DNA of 64,000 bases from Planctomycetes bacterium MalM25 (GTDB taxonomy: Bacteria > Planctomycetota > Planctomycetia > Pirellulales > Lacipirellulaceae). A program made the position numbers and the translations under genes. The notes below the pieces were generated by a model. It was given only the letters and a program-made list of their open reading frames with translations. It did no database searches and was not told the origin of the DNA. Location: positions 1,945,001-2,009,000 of the forward strand of contig CP036424.1 of NCBI GenBank assembly GCA_007745835.1, read 5' to 3'. Shown here one piece after another: positions 28,372 to 38,062 of this stretch (position 1 is the stretch's first letter; every line of letters starts with the position of its first letter).

Positions 28372-29811
28372 GTGCAGCACCTCGCCCTCCAAACCGACAG
28401 CCGCGGCGTCACCGGCGTGCTCGTTGAGCTCTCCAAAGGGGGCGCCGCGCGATGGCTCGGGTCGGTCGAGGCGCGGACCGCGGGGCGGTCGGCCGAGAAG
28501 GTCGCTGCGGAGCTCAAGCAATCGTTGTCGAAAATCGGGGCCAGCCGTCCCGAGGTGGCCGTAGCGCTCGGGCCCGAAGAGGCACGCGTCCGCCGTTTGG
28601 CGGTCCCGCCGGCCCCGCCCGAGGAGCTTCCTTCGATCGTCGCCATGCAAGCGGCGCGCGACGCGGGCGCGGACCCAGAGCAAACGGTCGCTGACTTCTT
28701 GCCGCCCCTCGCGGGGGAAGGCGCCGAAGAGGTCTTGGCGGTCTCGGCCGACGAGGCGACGCTCGCCTTCTGGCGCGAGGTCGCCGCGGCGCTCGGCGGC
28801 AAGCTCGTCGCGGCGACGCCCCGCCCGCTGTCGCTCGGGGCCTTGGTCGATTCGACCGAGCCGATACTTGTCACCGCCGCCGCGGGTGACGCACTCGACT
28901 TCCTGGCGATCGAGGGCGAGACGCCTCGCCTGATGCGTTCGGTCCGCGTCGGTTCCGACACAGGGGCGGCGACGGGGCGCGAGCTTCGCCGCACGCAGAT
29001 GACGCTCACGTCCGAACTGCCCAACGCGACCGTTTTCGCCGCTCAGGCGGCGGGCGAGGGGATCAACTCGATCGACTGGCAAGCGATCGCCAGTGAGATC
29101 GACGCTGAGGGCTCGCTCGAGGGCGCCGCCGCCGCCGTCGGCTTGATCCAGCGACGACGCCGCGAGCAAACCCCAGCGCTCAACCTGGCCGACCCACGCC
29201 GTCCGCCGGTCGTCGAAACGGGGCGGCGCCGAACCGGCTTGCTCGCCGGTGCGGCGGCGGCGGTGTTGCTGGCGGGCGTGTGGATGGCCTACGACCGGAT
29301 CGCCCGCCTCGATCGGGAGATCGCCGACAAGCGGGCCGAGATCAAGGCCGCCGAAGAGGACGCCGAAGCGTTTGAGCCGTACCGCGAGCGCGTCGCCACA
29401 ATCGACGCTTGGCGCCGGAGCGATGTCACTTGGCTCGACGAGATCGAGCGGCTCGGCGGCAAGCTGCGACCGGCGAAGCTCGACGCCGAGGACTTCCCGG
29501 TCGCCAGCGACCTCCGCGCTACGCAGCTGACGGCGTCGGCCATCATCGGCGGCGATCAACCGGGCGGGCGGATTGACCTGACGGCGATGGCCCGCACCTC
29601 GTCTTCCAGTGAACTCGAGGATCGCCTCCGCGACGATCTCCACCCGGTCGAACCGATCTCGACCTCCGAGACCCCGACCGACGACGCCTATCGATACAAG
29701 TACAGCGCGCTGCTCCGCGCCCCCGCGGAGGTCGAAGAACCCGAGCCGACCGAAGCCGAGGCAGAGCCTTCCGCCACTGAGCCCTCGCCGGATGAGGAGG
29801 GCGCGGCATGA
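28372..29811 (+). CDS. GspL/PilM-N-like secretion platform protein
   Basis: A 479-aa protein starting GTG 28372. Residues 1 to about 250 form a cytoplasmic actin-like domain as in GspL/PilM (start VQHLALQTDSRGVTGVLVEL, ALGPEEARVRRL, PEELPSIVAMQAARDAG). A single membrane helix lies at about 288-306 (TGLLAGAAAAVLLAGVWMAY), followed by a coiled coil and a periplasmic ferredoxin-like region with a Glu/Pro-rich tail. This order matches GspL. Its stop overlaps the start of the next gene by four bases, so the two are coupled as gspL-gspM usually are. Confidence 0.75.
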   Translation: MQHLALQTDSRGVTGVLVELSKGGAARWLGSVEARTAGRSAEKVAAELKQSLSKIGASRPEVAVALGPEEARVRRLAVPPAPPEELPSIVAMQAARDAGADPEQTVADFLPPLAGEGAEEVLAVSADEATLAFWREVAAALGGKLVAATPRPLSLGALVDSTEPILVTAAAGDALDFLAIEGETPRLMRSVRVGSDTGAATGRELRRTQMTLTSELPNATVFAAQAAGEGINSIDWQAIASEIDAEGSLEGAAAAVGLIQRRRREQTPALNLADPRRPPVVETGRRRTGLLAGAAAAVLLAGVWMAYDRIARLDREIADKRAEIKAAEEDAEAFEPYRERVATIDAWRRSDVTWLDEIERLGGKLRPAKLDAEDFPVASDLRATQLTASAIIGGDQPGGRIDLTAMARTSSSSELEDRLRDDLHPVEPISTSETPTDDAYRYKYSALLRAPAEVEEPEPTEAEAEPSATEPSPDEEGAA

Positions 29812-30779
29812 CCCAGCGTGAGAAGACCCTGATCATCGCGATCGTCACGCTCGGCGGGCTCTGGTTCCTCTGGCGGGGCTTCGATAGCTACCAGCAGGCC
29901 TACAACGACCGCGTCCGCGACACGGAGCGGTTGCAGGACGAGCTGTTCGACCAGCAATTGGAAGTCCGCCGCGGCAAGCAGGCGCTCCGCCAACTCGAAC
30001 GCTATCAGAGCCAGTCCCTGCCGATCGACCCGGACGTCGCGCGTTCGGACTACTCGGACTGGCTGAAGGAAGCGATCCAGTCGTCGGGCCTGGAACTTGG
30101 TTCGGTCAAGTGGAACGCGACCCGCCCCGAGGGGGACGCCGCGACGGCTCTCACCTTCAGCGCCAACGCGGCTGGTTCTCCGGAGGGGGTCGTTCGCTTG
30201 CTGGATGCGTATCATCGTCTTGACTCGTTGCACCAGCTCACGAATCTACAGCTCCGCCCCACCGACGAGGAGGGCAGCCGCTGGGCGATCACACTCACGA
30301 GCGTGGCGTTGATTCTTGAGGGTGCTGAGCGGGAGGAGGGCCTCCCCGAAGAGCCGATCGAACCGCCGCGACTCCGTTTGGCGACCGCGGATGAGTACGT
30401 TGACAGCGTCGTCGGGCGCAACCTGTTCACTAGCTACACGCCCCCACCCCCGCCGCGTCCCGAGAAGCCGAAGGTTGTTCGGCGTGACCCGCCGCCGAAG
30501 CCCTCGCCGCCGCCGTTCGACGACGCCAAGCACGCCCAGTTGACCGGCATTGTCGAGACGGGCGCTCAACTCCAGGCCTGGATCCGCATCCGCACCACGG
30601 GCGAAACGCTGCGTCTCCACGCCGGCGACGAGCTCGAAGTCGGCCTCCTAAAGGGGCGGGTGCAAGCGGTGCTGCCTCGTGAGATCGTCGTCGAGTCGGA
30701 GGAGGGGGTCGTTTGGCGGGCGGCTTTGGGTGACAAGCTCCGCGACGCCCGGTCCAAATCGGCCAAGCCCGCCGCCTGA
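29808..30779 (+). CDS. GspM-like protein fused to a GspC/PilP-type periplasmic domain
   Basis: A 323-aa protein. The N-terminal membrane helix (TLIIAIVTLGGLWFLWRG, about 7-24), coiled coil (to about 70) and ferredoxin-like domain (to about 180) match GspM/PilO. A linker follows with VGRNLFTSYTPPPPPRP, the segment that in GspC and PilP joins the membrane part to the secretin-binding HR domain. The C-terminus (about 240-320: AQLTGIVETGAQLQAWIRI, LHAGDEL, GRVQAVLPREIVVE) has that small beta domain's pattern. The operon lacks a separate gspC, so this fusion could do both jobs. Domain calls are by pattern, not alignment. Confidence 0.72.
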   Translation: MTQREKTLIIAIVTLGGLWFLWRGFDSYQQAYNDRVRDTERLQDELFDQQLEVRRGKQALRQLERYQSQSLPIDPDVARSDYSDWLKEAIQSSGLELGSVKWNATRPEGDAATALTFSANAAGSPEGVVRLLDAYHRLDSLHQLTNLQLRPTDEEGSRWAITLTSVALILEGAEREEGLPEEPIEPPRLRLATADEYVDSVVGRNLFTSYTPPPPPRPEKPKVVRRDPPPKPSPPPFDDAKHAQLTGIVETGAQLQAWIRIRTTGETLRLHAGDELEVGLLKGRVQAVLPREIVVESEEGVVWRAALGDKLRDARSKSAKPAA

Positions 30780-30914
30780 GCCGCGATGAAGGTGATAAAA
30801 ACCTTGGCGCCGGCTGGCAGACTTTGCCGATGATCCGGGTGACGCCGGTCATGCCGATCGGCGAAGGGGTGGTGCGCGAACTGCGTTCGCACGCCGCACG
30901 GACCGGGGGGCAGG

Positions 30915-33900
30915 ATGCCTGTTTCTGCTACACAAACGTTTCGCACTCGCCTCAGGCGAGGGGGCGTCTGCCTGCTGGCGGTCCTCGCCACGGCGGCTTC
31001 CACCAGCGCGCAGCCCGCGGTCGGAGACGCCGTACTGCAGGCGCACACGATCCCTGCCGAGCGTCGCGAAGCGGTCGATCACTGGCGGAACACCTTGCCG
31101 CCCACGGTTCGCACCGTCTGGGACCAGCGCACGGGACGCCTGCTGCTGCTGGGCCCGCTCGAGACCCACGGTCAGCTGCTGCAGCTCATGAACGGCCCGT
31201 CGAGTGCGAGCGTTTCCAAGGGCGAGCCTTCCGGATCGACCCCACTGGTTGCCGAGGCCCCACTGGCGCCGAAGGTGGCCGCCGGTGAGGGGCCGCTCAA
31301 GCTGAAGAGGCTCTCGCCCACGGAGTTGCATAGCCGGCTCGAGTCCCTGTCGCGTCGGCCCCTGCCGGCAACCTGGGACGCGGCCCGGACGGTGCTTGCC
31401 TTCCCGGCTTCGCTGGGAGATGGCGCTGGGGTGAAGTTCCGTGTTGAAGCGGCCACGGGCGTCACCACGATCAACGGTCCTGCCGAGGCGGTCGCCGCGT
31501 GGCGGAGCGTCGTGGCGGCGATGGACGAGTCGATCGACGCCCCCGGCAGCAGCGGCGCGATGAAGATCGTCTCGACTGCCCGGGCGCCACGCGATCGGGT
31601 CCGCCAGGCGGTGCGAGCCATCCAGGCCTCGGCTCCCATTGAAGGCGCTGACTCCACGCCCAAGCCGACCCCCGCTGTGCCTCCCCAGGGCGCGGCGCGG
31701 CTTGCGGAAGATCAATCGATTCTTGGACCGGTGCGTATCGAGTTCGTCGAGGGGCTCGATGTGATCGTGCTGAGTGGTGATCAGGAAGACGTCGAACGCG
31801 TCGAACGGATCATCGCCCAGATCGAGCGGCTCAGCGCCGAAACAACACCCGAAATCCGCGTCCGCCGGCTTCAGCACATCGACGCCCAATCGCTGGCACA
31901 GCTCCTGTCGAGCGTCTACCAGCAGGTGCTCGGCCCTCGGGTTGGTGAGCTGAGCGTCACCGGATTGGCGAAGCCCAACGCGTTGCTGCTGGTAGGGCGT
32001 GCGGAGAACGTCCAGCTTGCGATGGGGCTTGTTGATCAGTTGGATCAGCCGGTCGAGCCGACCAGTCGGTTCGAGGTTTACCCCCTGCAGCACGCTTCGG
32101 CTGCGGACGTGAAGACCTTAATCGATGACTACTTCGAACAGCAAGCCGAAGCAGGCGACGACGACACCGCTTCGCTGCTCCGTTCGCGTGCCTTTGTAGT
32201 CGCCGATTACCGCAGCAACGTGGTCGTCGTGAACGCGGCTCCACGCGATCAGGTCGAGGTGAAGGCGCTCGTCAGGCAGATCGACGCCGCTCGGGGCGAA
32301 GCGGTCGATGAGGTGCGGGTCTTCCCGCTGCGGAACGCCTTGGCCGAGGACTTGGCCGAGGTGCTTCAGCAAGCGATTAGCTCCGAAGGAGCGGTTGAGG
32401 ATGACAACTCTTCGCCCCGCGCCGCGGCGTTGCGGCTGGGCGTGGGGGAGGGAGACCCCTCGGCGCTCGAGTCGGGAGTGCTGACCGGGGTGCGCGTCGC
32501 GCCGGACACACGGGCGAACGCCCTGGTGGTGACAGCGCCTGCGGGCAGCATGGGCTTGCTCGCCGGACTCATCGAAAGACTCGACCAAGCGCCGGACGCC
32601 GCCGCCGAGCTAAAAGTGTTCACCGTCGCCAACGGCGACGCGGAATCCCTCGCCGAGATGCTCCGCAGCATCTTCGGGAGCGACGAGGACGACGACGAGG
32701 CGGGCGGATACGGCACAGGCGGGCTCTCGCCGCTCAACGTCACAACGGACCTGCGAACCAACAGCATCATCGCCGCCGGCACGGCGGACGACTTGGCGGT
32801 CGTCGAGGCGATCCTCTTGCGGCTGGACGACGCCGAAGTCCGCTCGCGACAGACCACGGTGTACCGCCTCAAGAACGCCGAGGCGGAGGTCGTCGCCGAG
32901 GTGCTCAACGAGTGGCTCGAGACCGAGCGTGCCGCCGAGGATGACGCCGACCTCGCCTACAGCCCGCGTGAACTGATCGACCGCGAGGTGGTGGTCGTTG
33001 CCGAGGCGGCGACCAACAGCCTGATCATCAGCGCCACGCCGCGTTACGAGATGGAGCTGCGGGCCTTGGTCGAGCAGCTCGACGAGCGTCCGCCCATGGT
33101 CATGATCCAGGTGCTCATCGCGGAGGTCGGTCTCGATGATACTGACGAGTTCGGCGTTGAGCTCGGCTTGCAGGACTCGCTTCTGTTCGACCGTTCGCTG
33201 CTGTCGGACATCGAACGGATCACGACGACAACGACCAACCAGACGCCCGGCGGGGCGACGGTAACCACCGAGACCGAGAACATCATCTCGAGCAACCTGA
33301 CGCCCGGCTTCAACTTTAATAACCAGTCGCTGGGCAACAATGGCTCGACCCAGGCGCTCGGCCGGGCGGGCAACGTCGCGGCGCAGGCCCTGTCGAGTTT
33401 TGCGCTGAACCGAGTCAACAGCGAGCTGAACTTCGGCGGCTTCGTCTTCTCCGCCAGCAGCAGCAACGTCAGCTTCCTGATGCGGGCGCTGCAGGAGAAT
33501 CGCCGCCTCGAGGTGCTCAGCCGCCCGCAGATCATGACGCTCGACGGCAAGCCGGGCACCGTGCAGGTGGGCGCCCGCGTGCCTCGCATCACGGGGGTCA
33601 ACCAGACTCAGTTCGGACAGACCAACAACATTGATTACGAAGACGTCGGCATCATCCTCGATGTGACTCCCCGTATCAGCCCCGACGGCCAGGTGGTGAT
33701 GAACATCAGTGCTGAGAAGTCGGAGGTCGGTGAGGAGGAAGACGGCATCGCGATCAGCATCGCGAACAACGGCGAGGTGATCCGAGCTCCGCAGATCGAC
33801 ACCACCCGCGCGATCACCACCGTCAGTGCCGCTAGCGGCCAAACCGTCTTGTTGAGCGGGTTGCTGACCAAGCGGACGTTCGATGTCCACCGGCGGGTGC

Positions 33901-34319
33901 CGCTGTTGGCCGATATCCCGCTGTTGGGTGATCTGTTCCGTTACGACGGCGTCGAAGAGACCCGGACTGAGCTGCTCATTATCATGACGCCACGCATCAT
34001 CCGCTCGGAACTCGACGCGGAGATGCTCAAGCAGGTTGAGTCATCGCGTATGAGCTGGGTGCTGAGCGACGTGATCGACCTTCACGGTCCCGCCGGCCTC
34101 CGCACCCGCGGTGACGCCTGGGGCGAGTCGGAGGCGTGTTACCCGACCGAAGTCCCGACCGACATACGGATCGACGACACGACCTACGGTGAGACAACGC
34201 CCCTCACCGAGCCTGCTCTCGATAGTTCGGTTCCGCAGGAACCGGCCGAGAACCGTGTCGAGGCGGCGACCTACTTGCAGCCCGAAGGCCCGCGGCGTCT
34301 GCCGGCGCCCGCCAGGTGA
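30915..34319 (+). CDS. gspD: Type II secretion secretin GspD, unusually long
   Basis: An 1134-aa outer-membrane secretin, well above the usual 650-700 aa. A signal peptide (about 1-33) is followed by about 280 less conserved residues. Then come five secretin_N-type modules, recognisable by their first strand: VRRLQHIDAQSL (about 316), FEVYPLQHASAADV (385), VRVFPLRNALAEDL (466), LKVFTVANGDAESL (566) and TVYRLKNAEAEVV (648). The secretin core (about 725-1040) has PPMVMIQVLIAEV, VLSRPQIMTLDGKPG, the gate region, and VPLLADIPLLGDLFRYDG then ELLIIMTPRII. A 90-residue tail could bind an outer-membrane anchor. It is the last large gene of the operon. Confidence 0.93.
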   Translation: MPVSATQTFRTRLRRGGVCLLAVLATAASTSAQPAVGDAVLQAHTIPAERREAVDHWRNTLPPTVRTVWDQRTGRLLLLGPLETHGQLLQLMNGPSSASVSKGEPSGSTPLVAEAPLAPKVAAGEGPLKLKRLSPTELHSRLESLSRRPLPATWDAARTVLAFPASLGDGAGVKFRVEAATGVTTINGPAEAVAAWRSVVAAMDESIDAPGSSGAMKIVSTARAPRDRVRQAVRAIQASAPIEGADSTPKPTPAVPPQGAARLAEDQSILGPVRIEFVEGLDVIVLSGDQEDVERVERIIAQIERLSAETTPEIRVRRLQHIDAQSLAQLLSSVYQQVLGPRVGELSVTGLAKPNALLLVGRAENVQLAMGLVDQLDQPVEPTSRFEVYPLQHASAADVKTLIDDYFEQQAEAGDDDTASLLRSRAFVVADYRSNVVVVNAAPRDQVEVKALVRQIDAARGEAVDEVRVFPLRNALAEDLAEVLQQAISSEGAVEDDNSSPRAAALRLGVGEGDPSALESGVLTGVRVAPDTRANALVVTAPAGSMGLLAGLIERLDQAPDAAAELKVFTVANGDAESLAEMLRSIFGSDEDDDEAGGYGTGGLSPLNVTTDLRTNSIIAAGTADDLAVVEAILLRLDDAEVRSRQTTVYRLKNAEAEVVAEVLNEWLETERAAEDDADLAYSPRELIDREVVVVAEAATNSLIISATPRYEMELRALVEQLDERPPMVMIQVLIAEVGLDDTDEFGVELGLQDSLLFDRSLLSDIERITTTTTNQTPGGATVTTETENIISSNLTPGFNFNNQSLGNNGSTQALGRAGNVAAQALSSFALNRVNSELNFGGFVFSASSSNVSFLMRALQENRRLEVLSRPQIMTLDGKPGTVQVGARVPRITGVNQTQFGQTNNIDYEDVGIILDVTPRISPDGQVVMNISAEKSEVGEEEDGIAISIANNGEVIRAPQIDTTRAITTVSAASGQTVLLSGLLTKRTFDVHRRVPLLADIPLLGDLFRYDGVEETRTELLIIMTPRIIRSELDAEMLKQVESSRMSWVLSDVIDLHGPAGLRTRGDAWGESEACYPTEVPTDIRIDDTTYGETTPLTEPALDSSVPQEPAENRVEAATYLQPEGPRRLPAPAR

Positions 34320-34354
34320 TCTCGCATCGACCTCGACGCCCGGGAGGCGTCTCC

Positions 34355-35080
34355 ATGACCACTTTGTCACAGCGTGTTATCACTGGCGGACTGCTCTTGG
34401 CCCTAATCGTCGGGTGCCGTGGACCTCTGTCGTCTGATGAGGGGGGCGGTAAGCCGTTTGTCTCGATCGGCAACCCGCTCGAGTGGGGCGCCGAATCGAG
34501 CGAGCCGCGCAGCGGCACGCCTCAACGGATTGTCGCCACGTGGTCGGACACCATCCGTCAGAAGATGGGCGAGTCGGCGGAGCGTGGGTTCGGCGGGAGG
34601 CTTTACTTCTACGACAGTGAGGTCGATCCGATCACCGTCGACGGCCGCCTTGTGATCTACGCTTTCGATGAATCGAATCGGAACCCGACCGACCACAAGC
34701 CGACCCGCAGGTACATCTTCCCGACCGACCAGCTGACCAAGCATATGAGCGAGTCGGAGATCGGCCCCTCGTACAGCGTTTGGTTGCCGTGGGGCGGGGT
34801 TGAAGGGGCGCCGACGCACGTCAGTCTGATCGCTCGCTTCGAGCCCTCCGAGGGGGGCGGGCTCGTTGTGAGTGAGCAGGCGCGCCAGCGGCTGCCCGGC
34901 CGCGGGATCGCCACGCCCGACTCGGGCGTTGAAGTGATCGCCAATCAGCCGAGCACGGAAGGCGTTCGCCAAACTGGCTTCGAGGCGCCGGTCACCGTGA
35001 AATCGGTGGCGGGGACGGCGAGCGAGGAGAAGGCGGATCGCAAGAAGCTGTCGACGACAACGATCCGACTATCGCGTTAG
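34355..35080 (+). CDS. Lipoprotein following the secretin gene
   Basis: A 241-aa protein with lipobox LALIVGC (Cys at about residue 22). ATG 34355 follows a GGGAGG ribosome binding site; the frame is open back to 34316 but earlier starts would spoil the signal peptide. The body contains GRLYFYDSEVDPITVDGRLVIYAFDE and a VWLPWGGVEGAPTHVSLIARFEP-type segment (split here for length; residues about 85-175), beta-rich and well structured. It lies 35 bases after gspD, so it may be an outer-membrane partner (pilotin-like) of the secretin. That role is guessed from position only; no family is recognised. Confidence 0.75.
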   Translation: MTTLSQRVITGGLLLALIVGCRGPLSSDEGGGKPFVSIGNPLEWGAESSEPRSGTPQRIVATWSDTIRQKMGESAERGFGGRLYFYDSEVDPITVDGRLVIYAFDESNRNPTDHKPTRRYIFPTDQLTKHMSESEIGPSYSVWLPWGGVEGAPTHVSLIARFEPSEGGGLVVSEQARQRLPGRGIATPDSGVEVIANQPSTEGVRQTGFEAPVTVKSVAGTASEEKADRKKLSTTTIRLSR

Positions 35081-35085
35081 GCGGT

Positions 35086-35166
35086 TCTCTGGGAGGGCGA
35101 AGCTCCTGCTGAGCCAGCGCTGGGTACTGCGGTCATGGCTCGGCAGGAGCCTCGCCCTCCCGGAGA
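35086..35166. repeat. Long imperfect hairpin between convergent genes
   Basis: The left arm gggagggcgaagctcctgct (within 35086-35116) pairs with the right arm cggcaggagcctcgccctcc (within 35136-35166): about 30 base pairs with a few mismatches and a loop of about 19 bases. It lies exactly between the stops of two convergent genes, five bases after one and three before the other. It could work as a bidirectional terminator; I recall similar GGGAGGGCGA...GCTCCTGCCGAGCC elements in other planctomycetes. Confidence 0.8.
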
Positions 35167-35169
35167 GAG

Positions 35170-35889
35170 CTACCGCTGAAGCGGGTAGACCTCTTCGGCC
35201 GGCTCGACGACGCGCAGCCGGTTCTCAACGCGGCGGACTCCCGGCTCAATCGCGGCGAGCTTCTCGGCGAGCCGGCGTTGTGAGTCGCTCTCGACAACGC
35301 CTTCGAGCGTCGTCACGCCTTCGTTGGCAGAGAGAGTGACGCTGTTCATGCCTTGTCGCGTCAGCCGTCTCGCGACCTGATCGATCGCGATATCCACACG
35401 GGGGCGTACGCCCGAGACGCTGCGACGTAGCTCACGGGATGCGGAGAGCGAGACACGGACCAGCGGGCGCCGGCCCGCCTCGGAAGAAGAGTCGCCCCCC
35501 CCTCCGCCAGAGCGTGACGAGCGTGTATCGGTCGTCTGGAAGGCTTGGTTGGTGGATCCGAAGAAGGTCTGTATGTCGGCGGCGCTGCGCCCGATGAAGC
35601 CCTGGTCGGTGTTGGTGATCGCATTGAAGCCACCGCCGGCGCCGCCCGTCGTGCTGCCGAACCCCGACTGCCCGAAGCCCGAGCTGCCAAATGAGGATCC
35701 GCCGAAACCGGACTGGCCGAAGGAGGAGGTTCCGGCGGATGAGGAGCCGAACGAGCTGAACCCGCCGCTTGTAGCCCCACCGCCTGTGCCGCCACCCTGT
35801 GCAAAAAGTGAGGGGGAAGCCGCCAAGAACCCGGCAAGAGCCGCGAACAACAACGGATTCGGCGGACCGAGTTTAAATTGCTGGTGCAT
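35170..35889 (-). CDS. Exported BON-domain protein with Phe-Gly-Ser repeats
   Basis: A 239-aa protein with a signal peptide (about 1-30, PLLFAALAGFLAASPSLFAQ). Residues about 32-85 are a low-complexity run of GSSxFGxSGFG units. The C-terminal 75 residues form a BON domain (IDQVARRLTRQGMNSVTLSA, then VTTLEGVVESDSQRRLAEKL and GVRRVENRLRVVEP). BON domains are found in envelope proteins and bind membranes or polymers. It converges on the secretion operon across a shared hairpin. Function unknown; relation to the secretin is only positional. Confidence 0.8.
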   Translation of the reverse strand: MHQQFKLGPPNPLLFAALAGFLAASPSLFAQGGGTGGGATSGGFSSFGSSSAGTSSFGQSGFGGSSFGSSGFGQSGFGSTTGGAGGGFNAITNTDQGFIGRSAADIQTFFGSTNQAFQTTDTRSSRSGGGGGDSSSEAGRRPLVRVSLSASRELRRSVSGVRPRVDIAIDQVARRLTRQGMNSVTLSANEGVTTLEGVVESDSQRRLAEKLAAIEPGVRRVENRLRVVEPAEEVYPLQR

Positions 35890-35999
35890 GCCGGCGGCGC
35901 CTCAGCGGCAGGAATTGGTTTATCCTTACAGCTTATCATGGGCGTCCCACGCCGTGGCGTGGGGCCTCGATATTGATCTCGTCTGGGGAGCAACGAAAC

Positions 36000-37958
36000 G
36001 TGCGAAGCATCCTGAAAAGTCTGGTTCTCACGGCCGGATTGACGGCCGCGACCTTCACGCTAGCCGAGCGCCCCGGCGCCATGCGGCTCTACCCCAGTCG
36101 ATCCGTCGTGTTCGTCCGAACGCCCGACGGCGCCGAATTCATCGATAAGTTCCAGAGCTCTCGGTTCTTTCAGGACCCGGAGATCGCTCCTTTTCTCGGA
36201 TCGCTGTTCGGCAAGATCGACGAGGCGTACCAATCCGGCCCGGGCGAGGTGACCGGCGGCGGGATCAGCGATCTGATGCAGCTCGCCCAGGGCGAGGTCG
36301 CCTTTGGCGTCGTGCCTCGGCGCAACGAGGGGCCGGGCCTCCTGTTCTTGGCCGACACGGTTAGCGCCGCCGACCGTGAGGCGAACGACTCGGTCGCCAT
36401 CGCGGAAGGGCTAGATCGAGCCACTCACCTCTTCGACTCGATCCGTGCAGCAGCCACGAAGGATGGGGACGTCCGGATCGCCGAGGAGCAGGTGGCTACG
36501 ACCAAGGTCACCGTGTTTCGCAGAGGGGATAAAGTCCGCGCAGCGGTCGGCTTTGCCGAACGCGAAGGCGTACTGATCTTCTCAAACGATCGCATCCTGC
36601 TCGAGTCGCTCATCACCAAGTGGGACGAAGCGGAGGGGCTCGCGGCCATCGAACCCGTCGCCGAGCAGGCGACGGAAGAAGAGACCGAGATCCAACCTGA
36701 CGACGACGAACGCAAGCGGGCCGAGCGTCTCCGCCAGCGGTACACCGAGCCGTTGGCGGACAACCCGGGGTTCACCGAGTCGCTTCGTGAGTGTGTCAGC
36801 GAGCGGATCGGCGGCGGCGACGACACGCCGCCTCAGCTGACGATCTTCGTCGATCCGGTCGGCATTTTCCGGGCCGTTGCTCAGCAGAACGCCGGGATGC
36901 GGATCGCGTTGGCGACCCTGCCGGTGCTAGGCCTCGACAAGATCGAGGGGGCCTCAGCCGCCATGTGGATCGACCAGGGCGATTGGGATAGCCTGATCCG
37001 CGCCCACCTGTTGCTCGGCACGCCGCGATCGGGCGTGCTGAAGATGCTGCGGCTCAAGCCGTGCGACCCGACACCCGGCAAGGCGATCCCGGATCAGGTC
37101 GCCACTTACCAGTGCGGGGCGGTCGATTTCGCCGCCACGCTCGAGGGTGCCGGCAAGCTGTACGATCGCATTCGCGGCGAGGGAGAGTTCGCGAAGCTGG
37201 TTGAGGAGCAGTTCACGAAACGGACCGGTCTGATTCCCACCGAGACGCTTGAGCAGCTGACCGGTCGCTTTGTGTCGTTGCAGGCTTACGGCGACATTGA
37301 GGAGGGCGCCGCGCCGCGCGTCACCCCCGCCCGGGCGATCCTGCTCGACGTGGAAGACCCCGAGTGGGCGAAGCGGACACTCCGCGAAACGCTCGATCGC
37401 ATCAAGGTGTCACCGAAGTGGGACGAGCACGGCGGCGTCGAATACGCGCGCCTCGCTCAACCCGAGGCGGACAGCGAGGAGGGGCGACGGCGGCAGCGCC
37501 GCCGCGGAGGCCCCTTCGCTGCGCATCTTGCGGTGATCGGTGAGCAGTTCGTCTACGCGGAGACCGAGGCGCTGCTTCACAAGCTGATCGACACCCACGC
37601 GGGAATCGGCCCACGGCTCGCGGAGCATCTGCCCTACCGACTCACTGCCAGCCGTACCAAGCGGCTCGGCAAGGCGACCGTCGGGGGCGAAGAGGGGCGC
37701 ATCGTCAAGTACGAAGACCCCTCTACCCAGTTCCGCCAGTGGCATGTTGCGGGCAACTCGGACGCCTCGCGCGAGCAGCTCGATCGGATGGCGGAGTTCG
37801 CACCCCCGATGCGCTGGCTGCGCGACGCTCTCGACGAGACCGGCGTGCCGCCACTCGAAGCCCTGATGCGCCACGCGGCCCCCGCGGGAGCCGCGATTTA
37901 CGACACGCCGCGTGGTTTCCGCTTCGTGCAGTTCAACTTCAGGATGGAAGAAGAATGA
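36000..37958 (+). CDS. Large exported protein of unknown function
   Basis: A 652-aa protein starting at GTG 36000, eight bases after a GGGGAG ribosome binding site; an in-frame TTG at 35973 is less likely. A signal peptide is visible (LKSLVLTAGLTAATFTLA, about 5-22). The body starts with MRLYPSRSVVFVRTPDGAEF and continues with mixed alpha/beta sequence, an acidic linker near residues 225-245, and a basic RRRQRRRGG patch near 500. The opening resembles planctomycete proteins of the DUF3352 type, but this is not certain. Divergent from the BON-domain gene. Confidence 0.7.
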   Translation: MRSILKSLVLTAGLTAATFTLAERPGAMRLYPSRSVVFVRTPDGAEFIDKFQSSRFFQDPEIAPFLGSLFGKIDEAYQSGPGEVTGGGISDLMQLAQGEVAFGVVPRRNEGPGLLFLADTVSAADREANDSVAIAEGLDRATHLFDSIRAAATKDGDVRIAEEQVATTKVTVFRRGDKVRAAVGFAEREGVLIFSNDRILLESLITKWDEAEGLAAIEPVAEQATEEETEIQPDDDERKRAERLRQRYTEPLADNPGFTESLRECVSERIGGGDDTPPQLTIFVDPVGIFRAVAQQNAGMRIALATLPVLGLDKIEGASAAMWIDQGDWDSLIRAHLLLGTPRSGVLKMLRLKPCDPTPGKAIPDQVATYQCGAVDFAATLEGAGKLYDRIRGEGEFAKLVEEQFTKRTGLIPTETLEQLTGRFVSLQAYGDIEEGAAPRVTPARAILLDVEDPEWAKRTLRETLDRIKVSPKWDEHGGVEYARLAQPEADSEEGRRRQRRRGGPFAAHLAVIGEQFVYAETEALLHKLIDTHAGIGPRLAEHLPYRLTASRTKRLGKATVGGEEGRIVKYEDPSTQFRQWHVAGNSDASREQLDRMAEFAPPMRWLRDALDETGVPPLEALMRHAAPAGAAIYDTPRGFRFVQFNFRMEEE

Positions 37959-38062
37959 TTTCGGCGTCTGTAGAAGGCGTCTCCCGACGCCGATCGCGGC
38001 ATGCCAGCCTTAGCGCCTAGCATCGCGTTATCGGCGTCTACAGCACGAATCTGGCCCGAGGC

